Made by a program: the position numbers and the translations under genes
Shown here: in pieces, positions 33,869 through 40,283 of the stretch
Layout of the letters: each line of letters opens with the position of its first letter
How positions within the stretch are numbered: the first letter of the stretch is position 1
NCBI GenBank assembly: GCA_002361335.1
Contig: DESS01000365.1
Location: 1 to 40,283, forward strand
Direction of reading: 5' to 3'
Length of the DNA stretch: 40,283 nucleotides
Source: Richelia sp. UBA3308
GTDB taxonomy: Bacteria > Cyanobacteriota > Cyanobacteriia > Cyanobacteriales > Nostocaceae
The notes under the pieces: model-generated
The model's input: the letters and a program-made list of their open reading frames with translations, nothing else
What the model was told of the DNA's origin: nothing
The model's database searches: none

Positions 33869-35431
33869 ATGGAGAAAAATCAACAAAAAATATGGCAAAA
33901 TGCCATTAATCCACAATTGGAAAAACGCCTAATTCGTCCCCTAAGTCAACCGGGGGTAATTAATTTTGATATGGCGACAAAAGTTTTACTGCGAACGCAA
34001 CACTTTAATAATCGTAATCCTTTATTAAAAAATCCTCGTTGGTCAACCAAAAAAAACTTAAATACAAACAATACTCCAATTGTTTATGCTCAACCTTCTC
34101 TAAATAATCAAGAAGAAAATAGCTTAGCAATTTCACCAAATACTTCGAGTTCACCAAAGACTTCAGGTAAATCTGATTTAAATGAACTTTCATCTTCTGC
34201 GGTGGCAGTAAAAGCAGAGAAAATTAATTCACTTCCTCCTATTAAAAGTTCTATTGCTCAACCCATCATTCAACGAAAAGTAGATACTTCATTATCATCT
34301 AATATTTCTGACTCATCTAATATAACTTCATTATCCAATACAGAACCTAATATAAAAGAAGAATATAATAGTGAATTACCTCTGGTAGAACCAGAATTAA
34401 AAAATCTTGATTCTGTAAATTCTCAACAACCTGTAATTTCTCAACCTTTAAATCAAGATAATCATTCAAATCAGGAAAATATTAATAAGATTAATTTGAC
34501 TCAGACAAATGAATCATCAACAGCAAAACCTTCTGAATTACCTTTAGTAAAAACAGAATTAAATAATCCTGAGTCTGTAGTTTATCAAAAACCTGCATTT
34601 TCTCAACCTTTAAATCAAGATAATTCTTCAAATCAGGAAAATATTAATCAGATTAGCTCAAATCCAATAAATCAATCACAGACTGCAAAATTCTCTGAGC
34701 TACCTCTAGTTAAACCAGAATTAAATAATTCTGAATCTATAATTACACAATCTTCTAAGAAAGATATAACTAATCTTGTAAATATTAATAGTATTAATGA
34801 TAATCGGAGGAGTGAATTAGTAGAAAAAAATACATCTGATTTACCAAAAGTAACAATTGAAATATCAACTTCCGAACAATTACAAAATAATATAGATAAA
34901 CCTAGTTTACCAATTATTTATCCTCATACAAGAACTAATATTGACCTCATCAAAGAAAATAATATAAATAAACAATTACAATCGAATAGTCTTTCATCAA
35001 AGAATCAGAAAAACAGTAATATACCTGTAGTTAAACCAATAGTTAAGCCAGAAAATAACATCAATATTTACTCTCCATCTTTGCCAAAAGAGCCATTAGT
35101 TGTCTTAGAAACACCAAAGCAACAAACCCAACAAAATTTTACACCTTTGGTATTTCCTCAAAACAATTCTCAGGGAAAATCTGAATCATTAATTGACTCT
35201 AATGCTTATCAACATATTCAACACCATAACAACAATCAAAATAATCCGAATTCCTCTCAAACCTCGCCAACAGTTGTTAATCAATGGTTAATAAATAATC
35301 AAACTTCTCAAAAACCAGAAAATAATCAACCGAAAATCGATATTAATGCAATTACTAATCAAGTAGAGCGCAAATTAAAACGTAAATTTATGGTGGAAAC
35401 TGAACGAAGAGGCTATAAAAAATGGCGCTAG
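33869..35431 (+). CDS. Low-complexity linker protein at the tape-measure position
   Basis: The 520-residue protein starts at ATG 33869. Residues 1-60 look ordered (NPQLEKRLIRPLSQPGVINFDMATKVLLRTQHF). The bulk is Asn/Ser/Gln/Pro-rich and predicted disordered, with a 54-residue repeat near residues 170-300 (SELPLVKTELNNPES, then SQPLNQDNSSNQENINQI). The last 30 residues (INAITNQVERKLKRKFMVET) form a basic helix. It overlaps the LysM gene start by 10 bases. No family was recognised. In Mu-like loci the tape measure lies between chaperone and hub, which suggests a replaced or degenerate ruler, but the proline-rich disorder argues against a helical ruler. Confidence 0.7.
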   Translation: MEKNQQKIWQNAINPQLEKRLIRPLSQPGVINFDMATKVLLRTQHFNNRNPLLKNPRWSTKKNLNTNNTPIVYAQPSLNNQEENSLAISPNTSSSPKTSGKSDLNELSSSAVAVKAEKINSLPPIKSSIAQPIIQRKVDTSLSSNISDSSNITSLSNTEPNIKEEYNSELPLVEPELKNLDSVNSQQPVISQPLNQDNHSNQENINKINLTQTNESSTAKPSELPLVKTELNNPESVVYQKPAFSQPLNQDNSSNQENINQISSNPINQSQTAKFSELPLVKPELNNSESIITQSSKKDITNLVNINSINDNRRSELVEKNTSDLPKVTIEISTSEQLQNNIDKPSLPIIYPHTRTNIDLIKENNINKQLQSNSLSSKNQKNSNIPVVKPIVKPENNINIYSPSLPKEPLVVLETPKQQTQQNFTPLVFPQNNSQGKSESLIDSNAYQHIQHHNNNQNNPNSSQTSPTVVNQWLINNQTSQKPENNQPKIDINAITNQVERKLKRKFMVETERRGYKKWR

Positions 35432-36105
35432 AAAAATTAAAGATTAAAATTGAAACATCTTCAGGTTTGTATAATGATGAAGTAGAAGTCTTATTTAATC
35501 CCAATCAACTTGCCTATTCTAGAAGTGGGGGAAAACTTAACACAGATGGACAATTAATCGGTAGTGATGAGCCTGCCACACTAAGTGTTGATTTATTCTT
35601 TGACACGACAATTAAAGATACTATTAGAGGATTAAAGCCAACTATATTAGAGATGCTTAATCCCTCAGGATATTATACCCCTAAAAATGTTGAAGAATTT
35701 ACCGACCCTATTTATAATCTTACTCAAAAAAAGGGAGCAGGAGCATTTGATCCAGCAAGACCTTCTTTATGTCAACTTTATTGGGGGGGAGAAAAAATGT
35801 TATTTCAAGGATTTCTTCAACAAGTTACTAAAACAGTGACTCAATTTCTGGAGGATGGTACACCTGTTAGAGCTACTTTAAGTTGTACTTTTATAGAATG
35901 GGAAGATCCTGAAACAACAAAAAGAAAAATTAACCCTATTGACGATCCAATTCGGATTGTCAAAGAAGGTGAAACCTTGAGCAGTATTGCAGCAGAAGAA
36001 TATAATGACCCCTCATTATGGCGTATTATAGCAGAAACCAACAACTTAAATAATCCTCGGATAATAACAGCTGGTCAATCCTTAACTATTCCCCCTTTAA
36101 ACTAA
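35422..36105 (+). CDS. cis7: LysM hub/adaptor protein (Cis7-like)
   Basis: The 227-residue protein has an N-terminal baseplate-adaptor domain (residues 1-165: EVEVLFNPNQLAYSRSGG, ATLSVDLFFDTTIKDT, LYWGGEKMLFQGFLQQV). A C-terminal LysM domain (about 178-225: IVKEGETLSSIAAEEYNDP, WRIIAETNNL, AGQSLTIPP) follows. This matches Afp7/gp53-like proteins that bridge hub, tube and wedge. The LysM part may bind peptidoglycan or merely act as a structural module. ATG 35422 lies inside the preceding gene, so translation is coupled. The spike gene starts 13 bases on. Confidence 0.9.
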   Translation: MALEKLKIKIETSSGLYNDEVEVLFNPNQLAYSRSGGKLNTDGQLIGSDEPATLSVDLFFDTTIKDTIRGLKPTILEMLNPSGYYTPKNVEEFTDPIYNLTQKKGAGAFDPARPSLCQLYWGGEKMLFQGFLQQVTKTVTQFLEDGTPVRATLSCTFIEWEDPETTKRKINPIDDPIRIVKEGETLSSIAAEEYNDPSLWRIIAETNNLNNPRIITAGQSLTIPPLN

Positions 36106-36118
36106 TCACTATTGAATA

Positions 36119-37177
36119 ATGACTAAATCCCTGGTTCCAGTTGCAAGGATTATTATTAATGATAATCCTTTACCCATTGATGTAAGGAGTAAAACAGGTT
36201 CTATAAGAATAAAAGTATCGGAAGATTTAGAAGCACCTGCAATGTTTACTCTTGAAATTAGTGGTTGGGATTTGATTCAAAAAAAAGCCAATTGGATTGA
36301 TAATGATGAATACTTTGGGTTAGGAAATAAAATTGAAATTCAATTAGGTTATCAAAATAACCAAGAATCTTTGATTGTTGGAGAAATTACTGGATTAGAA
36401 CCTGAATTTACATCAGATGAAGCTATTTTAACGGTAAGAGGTCACAACTATAGTCATCGTTTATTAAGAGGAAATCCAACTCAAACTTTTACTAATACAC
36501 AAGATAGTAAAATTGCAGAAAAAATTGCCGAGCAACAAAAATTAGAAACCAATATTGAAGCCACCAAGGAAACTCTTGATTATGTAATCCAGTCGAATCA
36601 ATCAGATTTAGATTTTTTGCAAAGTCGTGCTGAAAGAATTGGTTATGAAGTTTTTGTTGAAAATAAAACTTTAAATTTTAGGCCTGTCCAAGAAGATAGT
36701 CAAACAATTTTAACTTTAGATATAAAAGAAGATTTAATTCAATTTTCCCCTCGTTTAAGTACTATGGAACAAGTAGGACAAATTGAAGTCCGCAGTTGGA
36801 ATCCTTTAGAAAAAAAACGATTAATCGGAAAAGCTGGAGTCGGGGACGAGAAAACTACCATGGGAGGAAAAACCAGTGGTGCAAAGGCTGTAAAAATTTT
36901 TGGCCAAACCAGTTATATTTATCTCAATTCCTCCATTAAAACTGAACAAGAAGCTAAAAAAGTAGCTGAAGCCTTGTTTAATAAAATGACGAGAAGTTAC
37001 ATCACAGGAGAAGGAACTTGTATAGGAAATCCTAAACTAAGAGTTGGAAAAGTCATAGAAATTACTGGTGTTGGTGAACGTTTTAGTGGTTCCTATTATG
37101 TCACAGAAACAACCCATAGCTATTCTGAGTCAGAGGGTTATCAAACAGAATTTTCGTTCAAGAGAAATGCTACATGA
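36119..37177 (+). CDS. cis8: Spike hub, phage gpD/VgrG N-terminal half (Cis8a)
   Basis: The 352-residue protein belongs to the late-control D/gp27-like family. It has ARIIINDNPLPIDVRSKTG, GNKIEIQLGYQNNQESLIVG, ILTVRGHNYSHRLLRGNPTQTF, TIMEQ-type core LSTMEQVGQIEVRSWNPLEKK, and a C-terminal VGKVIEITGVGERFSGSYYVTETTH. It forms the trimeric ring between tube and spike. Its stop overlaps the next ATG by four bases (ATGA), the typical coupling of a split spike. In Afp and T6SS VgrG the two halves are fused. Confidence 0.9.
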   Translation: MTKSLVPVARIIINDNPLPIDVRSKTGSIRIKVSEDLEAPAMFTLEISGWDLIQKKANWIDNDEYFGLGNKIEIQLGYQNNQESLIVGEITGLEPEFTSDEAILTVRGHNYSHRLLRGNPTQTFTNTQDSKIAEKIAEQQKLETNIEATKETLDYVIQSNQSDLDFLQSRAERIGYEVFVENKTLNFRPVQEDSQTILTLDIKEDLIQFSPRLSTMEQVGQIEVRSWNPLEKKRLIGKAGVGDEKTTMGGKTSGAKAVKIFGQTSYIYLNSSIKTEQEAKKVAEALFNKMTRSYITGEGTCIGNPKLRVGKVIEITGVGERFSGSYYVTETTHSYSESEGYQTEFSFKRNAT

Positions 37178-37818
37178 TACCACAATATTTAATAGATAAA
37201 AATAATGAAGAAGAACGCTATTATGGTGTGACAATTGGAATTGTCACCAACAACAAAGATAAAGATGGATTAGGAAGAGTTAAAGTAAAATTTCCTTTAT
37301 TATCGGAGACTGATGAAAGCTATTGGGCGAGAGTTTTAAGCCCAATGGCTGGAAAAGAAAGAGGTTTATATTGTTTACCGGAAATTGAAGATGAAGTATT
37401 AGTTGCTTTTGAAAATGGGATGATTGATTGTCCTTATATTTTAGGAGGATTATGGAACGGAGTCGATAAACCACCTGAATCTAATCAATCAGGGGTGAAT
37501 CGTCGTTTAATCAAATCTCGTAGTGGTCATACCATTATTTTAGATGATACAAAAGACAAAGAAAAAATTATTATTCAAGATAAAACCCAAAAGAATAAAA
37601 TTGAAATCGATTCAGTGGGAAATAAATTAACTATCAGTTTCCCAGAAGAAAAAAGTAATGAAATTGTGATTGATTCAAAATCTGGGAAAATTACAGTCAC
37701 AGGAAAAGATTCGGAAGTTAATATTGAATGTAAAACGATGGAAATTAATGCAGAAGATGCATTGAAACTGAAATCTAAGAAAGTGACAATTAATGATACA
37801 TCTTTAGAAATATCTTAA
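37174..37818 (+). CDS. Spike needle, gpV/gp5-like half of the spike (Cis8b)
   Basis: The 214-residue protein has the OB-fold module typical of gp45/gpV (residues 18-100: YYGVTIGIVTNNKDKDGLGR, VKFPLLSETDESYWARVLSP, LPEIEDEVLVAFENGM, YILGGLWNG). A C-terminal run of short beta-strand repeats follows (KITVTGKDSEVNIECKTMEI, then LKLKSKKVTINDTSLEIS), matching a triple-stranded beta-helix needle. No catalytic lysozyme domain is present, and no metal-binding tip motif (HxH) is seen, so the PAAR-like protein in block A probably supplies the tip. Confidence 0.9.
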   Translation: MIPQYLIDKNNEEERYYGVTIGIVTNNKDKDGLGRVKVKFPLLSETDESYWARVLSPMAGKERGLYCLPEIEDEVLVAFENGMIDCPYILGGLWNGVDKPPESNQSGVNRRLIKSRSGHTIILDDTKDKEKIIIQDKTQKNKIEIDSVGNKLTISFPEEKSNEIVIDSKSGKITVTGKDSEVNIECKTMEINAEDALKLKSKKVTINDTSLEIS

Positions 37819-37875
37819 AAATAGTTTTAGAAGTTTGGATGTTTGATGTTTAAATAATTAAAGTAAAATATAAAA

Positions 37876-38262
37876 ATGGACGATAATTTTTTAGGAGTTG
37901 GACTAGCTTTTCCTGTTGAGCTGGATGAAAAAAATCAAATCAAAATATCTCGTTATGAGATGGCTGTTCAACAATCGATTTGGACAATTTTAGGAACAGC
38001 TAAAGGGGAACGAATAATGCGTCCTGATTTTGGCTGTGGAATTCATGATTTTGTTTTTTCAGCCAATAGTGCGAGTACCGTCGCACAAATTGTCAGTGAA
38101 GTCAGACAATCCTTAATTGAATGGGAACCTCGAATTGATATTTTAGATATTAATGTTACCCCTGATGATAATGAAGATAGTAAGTTACTAATTATTATTA
38201 ATTATCAAGTGAGAACAACCAATAATCGCTTTAATTTAGTTTATCCTTTCTATTTGATTTAA
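37876..38262 (+). CDS. cis9: Baseplate wedge protein gp25-like (Cis9)
   Basis: The 128-residue GPW/gp25 family protein has MAVQQSIWTILGTAKGERIM, RPDFGCGIHDFVFSANSAST and EWEPRIDILDINVTPDDN. The EPR motif is typical of this wedge protein, which starts sheath polymerisation. It ends block B; the spacer after it holds repeats and then divergent minus-strand genes. No terminator was found. Confidence 0.92.
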   Translation: MDDNFLGVGLAFPVELDEKNQIKISRYEMAVQQSIWTILGTAKGERIMRPDFGCGIHDFVFSANSASTVAQIVSEVRQSLIEWEPRIDILDINVTPDDNEDSKLLIIINYQVRTTNNRFNLVYPFYLI

Positions 38263-38307
38263 AACTGGGTAGTGATTCCCATGTAGTCGAACCTGATATC
38301 GGGACTT

Positions 38308-38345
38308 ATATCATGTTCGGTTAAACAGTTATCATATCTGTGGGG
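38308..38345 (-). repeat. 38-bp dispersed repeat, copy 2
   Basis: It is the reverse complement of 10387-10424 with one mismatch. Like that copy, it adjoins a heptamer tract (38350-38407). The copies flank the injection locus on both sides in opposite orientation. Confidence 0.8.
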
Positions 38346-38349
38346 TCTA

Positions 38350-38407
38350 AGTAATGAGTAATGAGTAATGAGTAATGAGTAATGAGTAATGAGTAATGAG
38401 TAATGAG
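38350..38407. repeat. Heptamer tandem repeat (TAATGAG)n
   Basis: About eight 7-bp units lie between the gp25-like gene and the HAD gene. There are no spacers. Confidence 0.9.
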
Positions 38408-38433
38408 TATTGATTAGTAGAACGATAATAATA

Positions 38434-39156
38434 TCATTCATTAACAGTCGATTCCACTGGTGTAGGAGAATAAATTTCCTCTATTCGTTCAAGTTCCAAT
38501 TCCTTTAAATAGTCTACAGTCCAATTGGCTTGACGTTGTAGCATATGAAATGGATAGGTATTGGCAACTCCTACTACTTCCATTCCTGCTCCTTTTGCTG
38601 CTTGAATACCGAATAGTGTATCTTCAATTGCCAAACAATCATCCGCTTGTAGATTTAATTCCGGATATTGTTGTTTGAGACGCTCTAATGCTAACAAATA
38701 CCCGTCGGGTTCTGGTTTACTGGTAGTAATGTCATCCCCGGCAATTATAATTGAAAAATATTCCTTTAACTCAGCGCGATCGAGGACTAATTCTATTTCT
38801 TTGCGAATCGCACCACTAACTATTGCTAACTTAAAACCCCTCGAACTTATTTTTATGATAAAATCATGCAAACCAGGGTATAAAGGTAATTTTTCTAATG
38901 CCTTTATTTGCTCTACATAACTTTGGGCTTTCTTAGTTATTAACTTAGTTAAATAAGCTTCATCAACAATTCGTCCGCGACTTGCTAATAAATCTCTCAA
39001 ACAACCTCTGTCACTACGTCCCAAACATATTTGCTGATACTCACCCGGTTTAAGTACCAGATTTTCTTGCAACAAAATTTCTTCAATCAATTGCTGATGA
39101 ATTGATTCATCCTTAATGATAATACCATTAAAATCAAATATAACTGCCTTTATCAT
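38434..39156 (-). CDS. HAD-superfamily hydrolase (beta-phosphoglucomutase-like)
   Basis: The 240-residue protein has the HAD motifs: I, IFDFNGIIIKDE (nucleophile D8); II, LAIVSGAIRKEIE; III, TSKPEPDGYLLA; and IV, CLAIEDTLFGIQAAKGAGM. The helical cap between motifs I and II is typical of the PGM-like subfamily. In motif I the second Asp (DxD) is Asn (DFN), which is unusual because this residue is the general acid/base in phosphatases. The substrate is unknown. The methyltransferase gene immediately upstream ends nine bases before the start, so the two form an operon. Confidence 0.88.
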   Translation of the reverse strand: MIKAVIFDFNGIIIKDESIHQQLIEEILLQENLVLKPGEYQQICLGRSDRGCLRDLLASRGRIVDEAYLTKLITKKAQSYVEQIKALEKLPLYPGLHDFIIKISSRGFKLAIVSGAIRKEIELVLDRAELKEYFSIIIAGDDITTSKPEPDGYLLALERLKQQYPELNLQADDCLAIEDTLFGIQAAKGAGMEVVGVANTYPFHMLQRQANWTVDYLKELELERIEEIYSPTPVESTVNE

Positions 39157-39165
39157 GCTATTGTA

Positions 39166-40059
39166 TTATGCTGGGGAAGGTAAACCAAAGCTATCATCTA
39201 ATGTGCTATCAACAGAAGTGGGTGCATACTGTCTAACATTAGTTTGAGTAGTTGCATCTACCGGAATCGGCTTGATACCGCTAGTTAACTGACTAGTTAA
39301 CCATACATCTTCGGTTCGTACTGCTGCAAATCCCGCTGCACCCATATTTGCATCCACACTGTCAGCAGCATATTCGTGAATTAATGGTTCTTCAAAAATA
39401 TTATTCAACCATTCTAAGCTAAGCAAGGTTCTCTGGTTACCATCTAAAATCAATACTTGTCCCCCAGGCACTAGCAAGCGAAAACACTCATGCATAATTG
39501 CTTGGGTAGCTGAACAAGGGGTTTCATGAAACAATAAAGAAGCTGTAACTAAATCAAACGAAGCATTAGCCAAAGATGTATTTTCAGCATTTCCCTGTCG
39601 CCATTCAATGTTTAAACCAGCATTTTGGGCTTTGTGGAAACTTCTGAGCAACATATAGGGTGACAAATCTAATCCAATCACTTCTGCTTCGGGGAAAGCT
39701 TGCTTTAACATTAAAGTTGTTGAACCCGTACCGCAACCCAAATCAAGAATGCGTCGCGGCTTTACCTTAACCCCATCAATTAAAGCTTGACGAACCCAAG
39801 TTTCATTCGGCGGTAAAAGATATTGAGTCACAGCATCATAAGTTACCGCCGCACTCGGATTCAAATATCCCCTCTCTACTCCATGAAAATTTTGCGAACT
39901 GTAGTACGCAGGAATCACAACATTATCTCGTCGAAAGCGATCGCCCTCTTTTTCCCAATCCACACTTTGGGAATAACGTTGCAACTCTTCTTCATTAATC
40001 AACAGACGAACCACAGGAGATAAAATACTTTCCCAGATTGTATCTTCATGAACTGGCAT
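39166..40059 (-). CDS. Class I SAM-dependent methyltransferase
   Basis: The 297-residue protein has motif I LDLGCGTGSTTLML (about 105-118), motif II VIGLDLSPYMLLRS, then EWRQGNAENTSLANASFDLVTASLLFHETP and GGQVLILDGNQRTL. The N-terminal 90 residues (PVVRLLINEEELQRY, AYYSSQNFHGVERGYLNPSAAVTYD) are typical of a cyanobacterial family in this superfamily. The substrate is unknown. It does not belong to the injection locus: opposite strand, beyond a repeat-rich spacer. A promoter should lie in 40060-40283. Confidence 0.88.
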   Translation of the reverse strand: MPVHEDTIWESILSPVVRLLINEEELQRYSQSVDWEKEGDRFRRDNVVIPAYYSSQNFHGVERGYLNPSAAVTYDAVTQYLLPPNETWVRQALIDGVKVKPRRILDLGCGTGSTTLMLKQAFPEAEVIGLDLSPYMLLRSFHKAQNAGLNIEWRQGNAENTSLANASFDLVTASLLFHETPCSATQAIMHECFRLLVPGGQVLILDGNQRTLLSLEWLNNIFEEPLIHEYAADSVDANMGAAGFAAVRTEDVWLTSQLTSGIKPIPVDATTQTNVRQYAPTSVDSTLDDSFGLPSPA

Positions 40060-40283
40060 CTATATAAAACCTAATATAAAAGTATTTTCTTTATAAAATT
40101 TTAATATATATTTTCCATTTTGTATTTTGCGTTTTTCCACAAAAAATTGACATTCTCATATTTTGTACTACAATCATATTACAAGAGGAATTTAAATTGA
40201 TTTAACTTAAACATATGGGTTTAAAACAAGCGGCAACAAAGGATGGAAGAATTGGGTTGGGCATTATACCCCATCCCAATTCC
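40060..40283. other. AT-rich upstream region, window end
   Basis: No gene is seen. The last 30 bases contain a GGGTTGGGCATTATACCCCATCC-like repeat similar to dispersed copies in cyanobacteria. It probably holds the promoter for the minus-strand operon. Confidence 0.4.

Noticed and set aside
10843..38262. Prophage
   Set aside because: Tail-type genes only; no capsid, portal, terminase, integrase, lysis genes or attachment sites in the window.
10843..38262. Type VI secretion system
   Set aside because: No TssJ, TssL, TssM or ClpV homologue; a Cis15-type AAA+, DUF4255 cap and DUF4157 protein mark an extracellular-type system.
38350..38407. CRISPR array
   Set aside because: All heptamer tracts are pure tandem repeats without spacers and no Cas genes are nearby.

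Overview
The window comes from a cyanobacterium, most likely a filamentous Nostocales-type species. The evidence is AT-rich DNA, the HIP1 octamer GCGATCGC at many sites (for example 184, 7188, 9380, 24764, 30930 and 39939), heptanucleotide tandem repeats at several gene borders, a six-PAS hybrid sensor kinase, an SLH-plus-OprB porin, and a contractile injection system of the type found in multicellular cyanobacteria. The genus cannot be fixed from the sequence alone.

Layout. (1) 24-3980, minus strand: hybrid histidine kinase with CBS, six PAS, HisKA, HATPase and receiver domains. (2) 4350-5656: a UbiA-like prenyltransferase gene cut short at its 3' end, fused head-on to the decayed remains of an AraC-type regulator. 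(3) 6362-10165, plus strand: three envelope genes, namely a small exported PepSY-like protein, a PstS-type phosphate-binding protein and an SLH/OprB porin. Two of the gaps carry clear terminators. (4) 10166-10842: repeat-rich spacer with nested inverted repeats and a MITE. (5) 10843-20206, plus strand: injection-system block A, containing a compact baseplate J protein (Cis11), a TIGR02242-type tail protein, a long repeat-containing tail fibre with ILEI-like and collar domains, a small coiled-coil protein, a probable PAAR-like tip and a giant baseplate protein (Cis12). (6) 20609-22789: a DUF4157/eCIS_core protein, the probable cargo or loading factor. (7) 22842-23802, minus strand: antitoxin remnants (AbrB plus broken Doc, orphan Phd/YefM with TGTACA operators) and a second MITE. 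(8) 23922-38262, plus strand: block B, containing a methyltransferase-TPR-AAA+ fusion (Cis15-like), a DUF4255 cap protein (Cis16), a carboxypeptidase-regulatory-like protein, two sheath proteins, two tube proteins, a tail-assembly chaperone with a candidate -1 frameshift extension, a disordered 520-residue protein, LysM hub adaptor (Cis7), split spike (gpD-like and gpV-like) and gp25 wedge (Cis9). (9) 38434-40059, minus strand: a methyltransferase and HAD hydrolase pair.

How the genes work together. Blocks A and B together encode almost a complete extracellular/thylakoid-type contractile injection system: inner tube, contractile sheath, cap, AAA+ ATPase, hub, spike, wedge, two baseplate J proteins and fibre. 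The DUF4157 protein is the best candidate payload-associated factor. No capsid, terminase, portal, integrase or T6SS membrane complex (TssJLM) is present, so this is neither a prophage nor a classical T6SS. No conventional helical tape measure was found; the low-complexity 520-residue protein sits where one would be expected.

The most unusual points are the methyltransferase-TPR-AAA+ fusion, the possible programmed frameshift at the G5 run ending the chaperone gene, the ILEI-like domain in the fibre, and the unassigned C-terminal half of the DUF4157 protein.
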